DNA of 64,000 nucleotides, taken from Treponema_I sp045616125. GTDB taxonomy: Bacteria > Spirochaetota > Spirochaetia > Treponematales > Treponemataceae. The stretch spans positions 1 to 64,000 of the forward strand of contig JAZLGC010000012.1 in NCBI GenBank assembly GCA_045616125.1. Direction: 5' to 3'. The notes under the pieces were generated by a model. The model had not been told where the DNA came from. It worked only from the letters and a program-made list of their open reading frames with translations, and searched no databases. Shown here in pieces: positions 1 to 8,334 of this stretch (its first letter is position 1; each line of letters begins with the position of its first letter). Made by a program: the position numbers and the translations under genes.

Positions 1-597
1 AAAGAACTTCGCCGTCAGATTTCCACAAATCTGTTTTTCCGTTCCGGCATAAGTGACAATCCTCAAAAACTGCTTTCACAAACTGTTCAAGATAATGCTC
101 TGATGCTTGGAATAAAAGAACCGTTTACTTTTGAATTTTTAGGATTGAATCCAAAGACTTTCAACGAAAATGAACTTGAAAATGCTTTGATTGACCATCT
201 TCAGGATTTCTTGCTGGAACTTGGAAAAGGTTTTTGCTTTGAAGCCCGTCAGAAAAGAATGATTATTGATGACGAATACTATTATGCCGATCTGGTTTTC
301 TACAATCGCATTTTGCATTGTTCCGTAATAATCGAATTGAAGGACGATGAATTCAAACACGAAAACCTTGGCCAGCTAAACGCTTATGTTTCATATTTCA
401 AGGAAAATGAAATGAACGCAGGCGACAATCCACCAGTCGGCATTCTGCTCTGCACAAAAAAAGGCAAGAAAATGGTTGAATATGCTTTGGCAGGAATGGA
501 CAACAATCTTTTTGTTTCGACCTATAAATTAACATTGCCAGATACAAAGATTTTGGAAGAATTTTTGATGAAGGAATTGGACGCGGAGAGTGTGTAA
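1..597 (+). CDS. YhcG/DUF1016-type PDDEXK nuclease, 5' end outside window
   Basis: The frame is open from base 1 with no start codon in reach before the conserved core, so this is the C-terminal ~198 residues of a longer protein. The visible core has the PD-(D/E)xK signature: an acidic residue in YYYADLVFY followed by the VIIELK strand, then the family tail with DNPPVGILLC and VEYALAGM. DUF1016/YhcG proteins are about 340 residues and are often found beside type I restriction genes, where a nuclease role is presumed but the exact function is unsettled. The stop codon overlaps the hsdS start by one base, so the two are translated as a unit. Family assignment is firm; biological role is inference from context. 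Confidence 0.85.
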   Translation, partial: KELRRQISTNLFFRSGISDNPQKLLSQTVQDNALMLGIKEPFTFEFLGLNPKTFNENELENALIDHLQDFLLELGKGFCFEARQKRMIIDDEYYYADLVFYNRILHCSVIIELKDDEFKHENLGQLNAYVSYFKENEMNAGDNPPVGILLCTKKGKKMVEYALAGMDNNLFVSTYKLTLPDTKILEEFLMKELDAESV

Positions 598-1778
598 TGG
601 AAGATTGGAAAGAAGTAAAATTAGGAGATGTCTGTGAATTGATTGCAGGATTTGCTTTCAAAAGCAATCATTTCGGTGATTTCACAGATAAGGTAATAAA
701 AATAACGCATATTACTCCTCCAAAAGTAGATATTTCTAATTTGAGTGGTGTTGATATTTCAAAATATAATATTTCAAAGTTGAGTAAATATATGGTTACC
801 CATGGTGATTATGTTTTCGCCATGACAGGTGCTACTATAGGAAAAATTGGTAGGATTTACGGATGTACTGCTTATATAAATCAACGAGTTCTTACATTTA
901 GAAACAAATCTATTATTGATAAAGATTTTTTATATTATGTTTTATTGCAGTCAAATTTTGAAAGTTATGTATACAATCATATAGATAGCGAATCAGCTCA
1001 ACCAAATATTAGTGCAACTACTGTTGGAAAATATGAGTTTCATCTTCCTACACTACCCACACAGCAAAAAATTGCGCAGATACTATCATCATTGGATGAC
1101 AAAATAGAACTGAATAATAAAATAAACGCCAATCTGGAACAGCAGGCACAAGCCCTGTTCAAAAGCTGGTTTGTAGATTTTGAACCATTCGGCGGAGAAA
1201 TACCTGCGGGGTGGAAAGAAGGAAAGTTGTCGGAGATTGCAGAAATCACAATGGGTCAATCACCAGATGGAAAAAGCTACAATGAAGATGGAGTTGGTAC
1301 GGTTTTTTATCAAGGACGAGCCGAATTTGGAAGTAGATTTCCAACAAGAAGATTATTTACAACAGCCCCAAGAAGAATGGCAAAAAAATATGACATTTTA
1401 ATGAGTGTCAGAGCACCAGTTGGAGATACAAACATTGCTAATGAAGATTGTTGTATAGGTCGAGGATTAGCTGCAATTCACTCAAAAGATAACCACCAAT
1501 CTTTTGTTCATTATTCAGTTCTTTCAACTTCAAAACAGTTAGAAGTTTTTAATGGAGAAGGAACCGTATTTGGCTGTATAAACAAAGATGGAATTAATAA
1601 CCTTGAAATTTGCATTCCATCAAAATCTGAAATAGATAAATTTGAATCTATTGTAACTTCGATTGATGCTGAAATTTTCAACCGAAGTGATGAAAATGTA
1701 AAATTATCAGTTCTCAGAGATTCTTTGCTTCCAAAATTAATGTCTGGTGAATTAGACGTTGATAAAATCGAACTTTAG
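597..1778 (+). CDS. hsdS: Type I restriction-modification specificity subunit HsdS
   Basis: 393 residues, the normal length for HsdS. Two target-recognition domains are visible, each opening with the family pattern: WKEVKLGDVCELIAGFAFK near residue 4 and GWKEGKLSEIAEITMGQSP near residue 206. The central conserved region (LPTLPTQQKIAQILSSLD, then a helical spacer with LFKSWFVDF) and the distal one (LRDSLLPKLMSGELD) separate and follow them. HsdS sets the DNA sequence recognised by the HsdM methylase and the HsdR nuclease. The start ATG overlaps the preceding stop (TAATG). The hsdM partner is not in the window and presumably lies upstream; hsdR is 9.6 kb downstream and broken. Confidence 0.93.
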   Translation: MEDWKEVKLGDVCELIAGFAFKSNHFGDFTDKVIKITHITPPKVDISNLSGVDISKYNISKLSKYMVTHGDYVFAMTGATIGKIGRIYGCTAYINQRVLTFRNKSIIDKDFLYYVLLQSNFESYVYNHIDSESAQPNISATTVGKYEFHLPTLPTQQKIAQILSSLDDKIELNNKINANLEQQAQALFKSWFVDFEPFGGEIPAGWKEGKLSEIAEITMGQSPDGKSYNEDGVGTVFYQGRAEFGSRFPTRRLFTTAPRRMAKKYDILMSVRAPVGDTNIANEDCCIGRGLAAIHSKDNHQSFVHYSVLSTSKQLEVFNGEGTVFGCINKDGINNLEICIPSKSEIDKFESIVTSIDAEIFNRSDENVKLSVLRDSLLPKLMSGELDVDKIEL

Positions 1779-1848
1779 GCAACTAAATTATCGTTTATTG
1801 CAAAAAAAATGATTCTCTATCCGAAATGAATAGAGAACCTAAAAAGTA

Positions 1849-2466
1849 TTACGAAATTAATTCTAAAGTCATCGTTCCATATGATTTTCTCGATGGATTT
1901 GTATAATACGATCCGGTTGCTGTCTTTTTTTCTAAATCAAATATTAACGTACAAAACCCTTCGTGTTCATTTAATCCATCTGAAACATTATTTGGTCTGT
2001 TGAAATACATGTATGAAAGAGTACATTCTTTTGTTTCATGTAGTTCAAGATTAGAAATCACACTTATTGATCTAGATTGAGATTTATCCGTTGTAAGAAC
2101 AATTTCCATTTTTGTTAGTGATTGAATTATTTTTATTGTTCCTGTCCAACTATTGCGTATGGAACTGTCATCATATTTACATCCGACGCCTATGCATTTC
2201 CAGGTTCCAGAAATATCTCTAACATTAAGATATCCAGAAATAAACGGAATTTTCCATAACCATTTTGTAAATCCGAAATAGAGTAAAGAAAAAAGTGTTA
2301 CAGAAGAAATGGATAATCCTAAATTATTAATGATAATATTAAGTGTTTCATCTGTTATCAAGTTTTCTAATAAACTTGAAACATATGGAGCTATAATGTA
2401 TGAAATGATAGCAATTCCAAAAACTATATTTTCATATTTCCCCTCTTTTTTTGTATAAGAGTGCAT
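1849..2466 (-). CDS. cap15: Cap15-type CBASS effector (two TM helices plus beta-rich sensor domain)
   Basis: 205 residues. The N-terminal ~75 residues hold two hydrophobic segments (around residues 13-36 and 43-67), and the remaining ~125 are beta-strand rich, with DISGTWKCIG opening the domain. This is the architecture of the S-2TMbeta/Cap15 family, in which a minimal beta-barrel binds the cyclic nucleotide and the membrane segments oligomerise to damage the inner membrane. The gene follows the CD-NTase gene after a 2-base gap on the same strand, with AAGGAG as ribosome-binding site inside the end of that gene. Cap15 identification is from architecture and neighbour; no search was run. Alternative: another 2TM effector of CBASS. 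Confidence 0.75.
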   Translation of the reverse strand: MHSYTKKEGKYENIVFGIAIISYIIAPYVSSLLENLITDETLNIIINNLGLSISSVTLFSLLYFGFTKWLWKIPFISGYLNVRDISGTWKCIGVGCKYDDSSIRNSWTGTIKIIQSLTKMEIVLTTDKSQSRSISVISNLELHETKECTLSYMYFNRPNNVSDGLNEHEGFCTLIFDLEKKTATGSYYTNPSRKSYGTMTLELIS

Positions 2467-2468
2467 TT

Positions 2469-3545
2469 TTAAGCTCCTTGTTTCATTATCATATTATTCA
2501 TTGTCGATAAAATAGTATGATAGTTACTATGATTCAGTTTTGAATTAATTTCGCAAAAGTCATTATATAGCGATTGTAATTGATTAAGAGAAACCTTCTC
2601 TGATATTAATCTGGTATAATCTGGAACCTGTAAATCGAAATATATCGATGGATTCTTCAACAATTGTTCTAGATACTCAGTAATAACTGGAATAACATCG
2701 ATACCAGAAAGATTGTAAAGGCATTCATTGTTCATATGATAGAATAATGCCTGAATATCATAGCTAGAAATATTTTGTACTTCTTTATTATCAGAATCAC
2801 ATCGAATATTTTTTGCTAAACGAACAATACTTTTATATAAATGATTAGTTTTTTCATCTTTTATGTTAAGTAAAACTTTGTTATAAAACGGATAGTTTGT
2901 ATCCCGAGAGTTTTCTTTTGTATTTAATATTTGAATTCCTCTCAAATATTCACATTCCGGATATTGGTGATATAAATTAGAATCGAACCAGTTTGCTGGA
3001 ACTATATCAATATCTCTTCGTAAACTCCCACCAGAAAGTTTTATGGATTTTGCTCCAGAAACATCAACATTTGCTACTGGATATGAATTATTTAGAATTT
3101 CTGCACAAACTTGCCTAAGCTCGTTTAAATCATCTGAAGGATTTCCTTTGTATGGATTTGAAGGAATCTGAGGTCTCTCAAGAGTGTAATATTTATCAGT
3201 TATTACCAATAAATCAATATCACTGTAACCTTTTATATGTGTATTATTAATAACTGATCCCTGATATCTAAATTCAGCAGAAAGGCCGTAATTTCCCAGA
3301 TTATCAAGTAAGTGTTTTTTTACTTTTTCACCTTCTTCAAAACTAATTTCAGTTGAACGTTTTGGGACTTCAGACATTGAATCTAACACATATTTTGTCC
3401 ATTTATCTTTTTCGGCTAATGATGAAAAAGAAAATTGGTTTTCTAACAATAAACTTTTCTGAAAACTATCAAATGATTGATCCGAAACTAAAGCTCTATC
3501 GCTTCGTCTTAATGATAAGTTATTTAATCTGCTTGTAATATCCAT
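2469..3545 (-). CDS. CBASS CD-NTase (cGAS/DncV-like nucleotidyltransferase)
   Basis: 358 residues. The nucleotidyltransferase active site is visible: the GS pair at residues 96-97 (YQGSVINNT), the catalytic DxD at Asp109 and Asp111 (GYSDIDLLVI), and the third carboxylate at Asp180 (RRDIDIVPANW). The C-terminal half is helical, as in the OAS1-like fold. In CBASS this enzyme makes a cyclic di- or trinucleotide on phage infection, and the adjacent Cap15 protein is the receptor that kills the cell. No Cap2/Cap3 or HORMA/TRIP13 genes are present, so this would be a minimal (type I) CBASS. The product nucleotide and clade cannot be told by eye. Confidence 0.88.
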   Translation of the reverse strand: MDITSRLNNLSLRRSDRALVSDQSFDSFQKSLLLENQFSFSSLAEKDKWTKYVLDSMSEVPKRSTEISFEEGEKVKKHLLDNLGNYGLSAEFRYQGSVINNTHIKGYSDIDLLVITDKYYTLERPQIPSNPYKGNPSDDLNELRQVCAEILNNSYPVANVDVSGAKSIKLSGGSLRRDIDIVPANWFDSNLYHQYPECEYLRGIQILNTKENSRDTNYPFYNKVLLNIKDEKTNHLYKSIVRLAKNIRCDSDNKEVQNISSYDIQALFYHMNNECLYNLSGIDVIPVITEYLEQLLKNPSIYFDLQVPDYTRLISEKVSLNQLQSLYNDFCEINSKLNHSNYHTILSTMNNMIMKQGA

Positions 3546-3617
3546 TTTGACCTCACAATAAAAAAGGCAAACTATCCAAGGAGAAAATAGCTACCTTTCA
3601 GAAAAATTATTTACTAA

Positions 3618-3839
3618 TTATCCTCTAGGTGGAAATGGATCATTTCCATGAGAATCACGACTTGCAATCTGACCATTCATATTGTGAATGAACAGTTCTG
3701 AGCCTTGGTTTTGACTGATAGTTCTTCCAATAGAAATTGCTTCAGCTTTAGTGTTTGTATGAGCACTTGCTCTTTGTGCTTTGGCAGCTTTTACATCCCA
3801 GCCACCATTAGGATTGTGAACAACGTGATGCTGTTTCAA
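3618..3839 (-). CDS. DUF2188 protein, TTG start
   Basis: 73 residues if translated from TTG at 3839. Family signatures are clear: QHHVVHNPNGGWDVK at the start, then NTKAEAISIGRTI, and the tail SRDSHGNDPFPPRG. DUF2188 proteins are small single-domain beta-alpha proteins of unknown function. A longer reading from GTG at 3875 adds 12 residues that the family lacks; the TTG has a good GGGAGG ribosome-binding site 8 bases upstream and puts the start where the family begins. It lies 72 bases upstream of the CD-NTase gene on the same strand, so it may be the first gene of the CBASS operon. Role unknown. Confidence 0.75.
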   Translation of the reverse strand: MKQHHVVHNPNGGWDVKAAKAQRASAHTNTKAEAISIGRTISQNQGSELFIHNMNGQIASRDSHGNDPFPPRG

Positions 3840-3875
3840 GGTGTTACCCTCCCACCCTGAATGACTCCTTGACAC

Positions 3876-4105
3876 AAATTCCTCAAAATTTTATCGTGAG
3901 TTTATCGATATTTTGTGACTCATTCAGAGTTATTAAATAATTTTAAGGTCTAGCAGTTGCCGCTGAATAGGCCTTTTTTATTGGAACAACGTTCCTGATA
4001 TTAAATATAATAATTTGTCCTATAAGTGTCAAATTTAAAATACTAATGTCCCAAATTATTTACTATTTGTCCCAGTTATAATATATTATTCTTAAGGGGC
4101 AAACT
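3876..4105. promoter_or_regulatory. Divergent intergenic region with phased TGTC repeats before ietA
   Basis: 230 bases separate the leftward DUF2188/CBASS unit and the rightward ietAS unit. On the plus strand there are four TGTC-centred copies starting at 4016 (TGTCC), 4027 (TGTCA), 4047 (TGTCCCA) and 4068 (TGTCCCA). The spacings 11, 20 and 21 place them on one face of the helix. The last two sit in longer matching blocks beginning TACTA at 4041 and 4061. A -10 box TATAAT (4077-4082) follows the last copy, no good -35 box is present, and AAGGGG serves as ribosome-binding site before the ATG at 4106. The array looks like an operator, possibly for the C-terminal helix-turn-helix of IetA itself. 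Confidence 0.5.
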
Positions 4106-5143
4106 ATGAAAAAGAAGAACGTTATAAACCTCATTAAATATTACACTGAACACAATGATATCGCATTTAGAGATGAAGCATACGCCATTGCTAATGACTT
4201 TAATACTTCTGGTGATTCAGAGTTAGCTGAATATGTAATGGCTTTACTTTCCAGTGCTAACACTTTTGTTCCTCAGATGAATGAAAGCGATTTATCATTT
4301 GTTCACAAAATCGATTATTCCTCAGAACCTTTACCTTTACCAGAGGTTATTAAAAATGACATTTTGGGTGTTGTAAATGCTATTGGTCATAATGCAGGAA
4401 TAAATAAATATCTTTTTTATGGTGCTCCAGGAACAGGAAAGACAGAAACTGTTAAACAGGTTGCCCGCATTTTGAATAGGGAACTTTATGTTGTTGATTT
4501 TGATAATCTTGTAGACAGTAAACTTGGCCAGACTCAGAAAAATATTTCCAGTCTTTTTGCACAGCTTAATTCTGTAGCACATCCTGAACGATTATTAATT
4601 CTTTTTGATGAAATTGATGCCATTGCATTGGATAGAACTAATTCAAATGATTTAAGGGAAATGGGACGTGCTACTTCCGCTGTGCTAAAGGGTATGGATG
4701 GATTGAATGAACAGCTTGTAATGATTGCAACCACAAATCTTTATGATTCATTTGATAAAGCTTTAATAAGGCGTTTTGATTCCTGCATAGATTTTAACCG
4801 CTATTCAAAAGAAGATTTGCATGAATGTGCAGAAATCATTCTTGGATTCTTTATGAAAAAATTCAATTTTGCAGGAAAAAGTGTTCGTCTTTTTAACAAG
4901 ATTTTGGATCAGATGGAAAACATTCCTTACCCAGGAGACCTCAAGAATCTCATAAAAACTTCAATTGCATTCAGCAATCCGGCAGATGAATTTGACTATC
5001 TTAAAAGACTTTATTCAACAGTAACAAATGATCTGCACCCTCAGGTAAAAGATTTGCAATCAAAAGGATTTACTGTACGCGAAATTGAAATTCTTACTGG
5101 TATTTCGAAAAGTCAGGTTTCAAGAGCTTTGCAGGAGGAATAG
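4106..5143 (+). CDS. ietA: IetA-type AAA ATPase of an IetAS defence system
   Basis: 345 residues. Walker A is GAPGTGKTE (around residue 109), Walker B LILFDEIDAI (around 165), then TTNLYDSFDKALIRRFD with sensor and arginine residues of the AAA family. The C-terminal ~30 residues (REIEILTGISKSQVSRAL) read as a helix-turn-helix, suggesting DNA binding or autoregulation. The next gene, 3 bases away, is a subtilisin-like protease. An AAA ATPase paired with an S8 protease is the IetAS anti-phage system described among experimentally tested defence systems; how it senses phage is not known. Assignment rests on the pair. Confidence 0.8.
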   Translation: MKKKNVINLIKYYTEHNDIAFRDEAYAIANDFNTSGDSELAEYVMALLSSANTFVPQMNESDLSFVHKIDYSSEPLPLPEVIKNDILGVVNAIGHNAGINKYLFYGAPGTGKTETVKQVARILNRELYVVDFDNLVDSKLGQTQKNISSLFAQLNSVAHPERLLILFDEIDAIALDRTNSNDLREMGRATSAVLKGMDGLNEQLVMIATTNLYDSFDKALIRRFDSCIDFNRYSKEDLHECAEIILGFFMKKFNFAGKSVRLFNKILDQMENIPYPGDLKNLIKTSIAFSNPADEFDYLKRLYSTVTNDLHPQVKDLQSKGFTVREIEILTGISKSQVSRALQEE

Positions 5144-5146
5144 TTT

Positions 5147-7360
5147 ATGAATGATATTCTTCAGCTTAAGGGTCATTTTGAGCAGCGGAAAAATCCTAAT
5201 CGTCCTGGTCCAAGAAATTTGCCGGCAAATCAGGAACTTAAAGTTTCTCATCTTGTAGATTTACGAAATCAACTTTTGGATTTATCTGAGTTCTGGAAAG
5301 ATAAAACTCTTTTTAACAAAGCTTTGGTTTCGATTCACTACAATGATGTTGTTGCAAAAAGTAATCGTATAAAAGCCTTGCTTTCAGAAAACACGAATGG
5401 TGCTAATGAAAGCATTGTTGGTGCACGCTTTGATATGAATGATGGCCCAAGGCATGTTATTACTCATTGTGTATACCGTAAAACAATTATTGAATCAGCT
5501 GCAAACTTGGATGCATGCATTGAGATTTTAAATAATCAATTTGCTGGAAAAATCAATGTTGAGACAATCGAAAAAGTAAATAACAACCATATTTTAATTG
5601 AAGGACTTTCAAAAACAAAATTTGTTTCTTTGATTGTTGATAGTTTTTTTGTAGATTTTATAAATATTGATATTGAAAAAGATGATATCAGTGAGCGGTC
5701 TATTATCACTTTATTCAAAACTGATGTAAGTGCTATTGAGATTTTCAGAAAAATTGGAATTTCAGAAAGTAACTATCAGACAATTGACCCTACTACTTTT
5801 GTTATGCAGCCGGATCAGTATTTGATTCTTAAAAATGAAGCTCCCTATTTAATTGCAATGGCTCTCACTGATTTTGCAGAAATTCCTTCTGTTGATTTAA
5901 AAGATATAGATGAAGATCCATCTCTTTCTATTCCAGAACCAACAACAGAACCTACCATTGGTGTTATAGATACTCATTTTGATAAGCATGTTTATTTTTC
6001 AGAATGGGTTGAATATCACAATATGCAGTCAGCGGATATTGAATTAAAACCAAATGATTATGACCACGGAACAATGGTTTCTTCTATTTTGGTTGATGGT
6101 CCAAGTTTGAATCCACGACTTGAAGATAATTGTGGAAGATTCAAAGTTCGCCATTTTGGAATTGCAAAAGAAGGTAGAAATAATGCTTCTACAATCATGA
6201 GAAATATTCAAAAGATTGTTGCAGAAAATAAAGATATTAAAGTTTGGAATCTTTCTTTAGGTTCAGAGCTGGAAATAAATCAAAACTTTATTTCACCGGA
6301 AGCAGCTATTCTTGATGACTTGCAGTTTCATAATGATGTAGTTTTTGTAATTTCTGGAACAAATAAACCTGATGATGAATTACAGGAAAAACGAATTGGT
6401 GCACCTGCTGATTCAATCAATTCAATTGTTGTAAACTCAGTAGATTTTGAAGGCCAGCCTGCAGTTTATTCCAGAGTTGGACCTGTACTTTCTTTTTTCA
6501 ATAAGCCAGACTTGTGTTATTACGGCGGAACTGATGAAGATAGACTTGTAGTTTATGCACCTTATGGCAAGAAAAAAACATACGGTACATCTTTTGCTGC
6601 CCCATGGATAGCAAGAAAAATGGCTTTTTTGATTTACAAAATGGGCCTTACAAAAGAAGTTGCAAAAGCTTTATTGATTGATTCTGCTGCAGGATGGAAA
6701 AAAAGCGAATTGGCTCCAAAAATTGCAGGCTATGGTATTGTACCAAAACAAATAGATAACATTATGAAGTGCCAGAATGATGAAATTAGATTTGTTATTT
6801 CAGAAACTTCAGAACTTTTTGATACTTACAATTATAATATTCCAGTCCCAATTTATCAGGATACTCAGCCTTTTGTTGCAAAAGCCACATTGTGCTATTT
6901 CCCAAAATGTTCCAGAAACCAAGGTGTAGATTATACAGACACGGAATTGGATCTGCATTTTGGAAGAATTAAAGATAACGGAATTAAACCTATCGATAAT
7001 AACATCCAGAATGATGAAGGAAAATATTTTTTAAAAGAAGGAAAAGCTCGTCAGCTCTATAGAAAGTGGGACAATATTAAAGTTATTGGCGAAGAATTTA
7101 AGGAATCTGCACGAGGACGAAAAGTCTACGACGATGGTCGTTGGGGCATAAGCTTAAAAACAAAAGAACGCCTTTTAGGAAACGCAGGACAAGGACTTGC
7201 CTTTGGACTTGTAATTACTTTGAAAGAAATAAACGGTCAAAACAGATTAGATGAATTCATAAGACTTTGCTCGTTGCGTGGTTGGCTTGTTAATAGAATT
7301 AATGTTGAAAATCAAATCGATGTATTTAACAAAGCAGAACAGGATGTGGAGTTTGAATAA
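5147..7360 (+). CDS. ietS: IetS-type subtilisin-like serine protease (S8)
   Basis: 737 residues. The catalytic triad is intact: Asp275 in GVIDTHFD, His307 in DYDHGTMVSS, and Ser482 in YGTSFAAPW. About 260 residues precede the protease domain and about 220 follow it. There is no signal peptide, so the protease acts inside the cell, unlike most subtilases; this fits the IetAS defence pair with the ATPase gene 3 bases upstream. The long N- and C-terminal parts could bind the ATPase or the target. The stop codon overlaps the next start (TAATG). Its substrate is unknown. Confidence 0.83.
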   Translation: MNDILQLKGHFEQRKNPNRPGPRNLPANQELKVSHLVDLRNQLLDLSEFWKDKTLFNKALVSIHYNDVVAKSNRIKALLSENTNGANESIVGARFDMNDGPRHVITHCVYRKTIIESAANLDACIEILNNQFAGKINVETIEKVNNNHILIEGLSKTKFVSLIVDSFFVDFINIDIEKDDISERSIITLFKTDVSAIEIFRKIGISESNYQTIDPTTFVMQPDQYLILKNEAPYLIAMALTDFAEIPSVDLKDIDEDPSLSIPEPTTEPTIGVIDTHFDKHVYFSEWVEYHNMQSADIELKPNDYDHGTMVSSILVDGPSLNPRLEDNCGRFKVRHFGIAKEGRNNASTIMRNIQKIVAENKDIKVWNLSLGSELEINQNFISPEAAILDDLQFHNDVVFVISGTNKPDDELQEKRIGAPADSINSIVVNSVDFEGQPAVYSRVGPVLSFFNKPDLCYYGGTDEDRLVVYAPYGKKKTYGTSFAAPWIARKMAFLIYKMGLTKEVAKALLIDSAAGWKKSELAPKIAGYGIVPKQIDNIMKCQNDEIRFVISETSELFDTYNYNIPVPIYQDTQPFVAKATLCYFPKCSRNQGVDYTDTELDLHFGRIKDNGIKPIDNNIQNDEGKYFLKEGKARQLYRKWDNIKVIGEEFKESARGRKVYDDGRWGISLKTKERLLGNAGQGLAFGLVITLKEINGQNRLDEFIRLCSLRGWLVNRINVENQIDVFNKAEQDVEFE

Positions 7361-8124
7361 TGAAAATCTATCATTATACGACTATTGAAACATTAGCATT
7401 AATTCTCGAAAACAAAACTTTACGTTTCAACAATGCCAGACATGTAGATGATTTGGTGGAAGCTATTACTGAAGATTATGGTTCAATGCAAGATTATGTA
7501 TTCATAAGCTGTTGGTCAAAAAATGAAATAGAAAGTATTCCTTTATGGAAAATTTATGGTGGAAATGGTCACGGTGTAAGACTTGAATCTGATACTAGGT
7601 ATATTAATTTTGAAGGAACAGAAACTCCAATTAATGGAATTTATAAAATCGTGACTAATGTAAAAAAACAACACGATAATCACTATTTCATTAATGTGTG
7701 GCAAAATAGGGAATCAATAAATCCATATTTTATAACGAATTATTCAGATGAAAATAGAATATTTAAGAAAGATACATCTACAGCAACTCAAAAAAGTTGG
7801 GAATTTCAAATCGATTCGACTTTCAATACAAAAGGAACGGAATGGTCATTCGAAGATGAAGTCCGGTTTATATTGTTAGGGTGTGATCTTGAAGTAAATG
7901 AATCTAAAGATAATTGGCAATTAGTATTCAATAAGATTACTTCAAAAAAACAGTTCACAGCAGATTTTGTTGATTTGGTGATAACTGATAATTTTCTTGA
8001 CAATCTTACAATAACACTAGGTCCATTGCAAAGTACTGCTGAGAGTTTGATAGTTGAATCTTTGATATCAAAATATAACCCGAAAATAAAACTTAAAAAA
8101 AGTGAGCTTCTATTAAGAAAATAA
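7360..8124 (+). CDS. DUF2971 protein, third gene of the ietAS unit
   Basis: 254 residues opening with KIYHYTTIETLALILENK, then RFNNARHVDDLVE and, near residue 50, VFISCWSKNEIESIPLW; this is the DUF2971 pattern (YhY...F..P..lNDp-like start with an SCWS strand). DUF2971 members are often found near phage-defence genes; their activity is not established, though the fold has been compared with ADP-ribosyltransferase-like proteins. The start ATG overlaps the ietS stop by one base, so it is translationally coupled to the protease. Known IetAS systems are described as two genes, so this may be an accessory or effector gene. A repeat with a strong terminator follows directly. Confidence 0.7.
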   Translation: MKIYHYTTIETLALILENKTLRFNNARHVDDLVEAITEDYGSMQDYVFISCWSKNEIESIPLWKIYGGNGHGVRLESDTRYINFEGTETPINGIYKIVTNVKKQHDNHYFINVWQNRESINPYFITNYSDENRIFKKDTSTATQKSWEFQIDSTFNTKGTEWSFEDEVRFILLGCDLEVNESKDNWQLVFNKITSKKQFTADFVDLVITDNFLDNLTITLGPLQSTAESLIVESLISKYNPKIKLKKSELLLRK

Positions 8125-8126
8125 CA

Positions 8127-8247
8127 GCCAGCGTTGCGGGCGGCGGTTGAGCGGGCAAACAAGTTTGCCTTGCAGAAGGGGTAGCGGAAAAGACCGGAGC
8201 AAAGCGAGGACTTTGGAGCGAGGGGAAGGCATTCCCCTCTTTTTTTA
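8127..8247 (+). repeat. Structured GC-rich intergenic element, copy A
   Basis: The ~120 bases after the DUF2971 gene differ sharply in composition from the AT-rich genes around them and contain several hairpins (for example GGCAAAC/GTTTGCC near 8151-8170) ending in a terminator. The order GCGTTG-GGG-rich block, AGCGAGGA block, then an AGGGG...CCCCT hairpin is repeated in a second element at 23031-23150 on the other strand. It is probably a dispersed non-coding repeat of this genome that also supplies transcription termination. Confidence 0.5.
8220..8247 (+). terminator. Rho-independent terminator after the ietAS-DUF2971 unit
   Basis: Perfect 8-bp stem GAGGGGAA/TTCCCCTC with loop GGCA, followed by eight T residues. 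Confidence 0.88.
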
Positions 8248-8334
8248 TTCCTAAAAAAATTTCTTGTTTAATGTTTTCGTCACAAAATGTTACAAAAACA
8301 TTGATTTTTTCAAATTTTTGACGATACTATAGGT

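Noticed and set aside
4106..7360. DISARM or Lon-like system
   Set aside because: No methylase, helicase or Lon domain; AAA ATPase plus S8 protease fits IetAS better.
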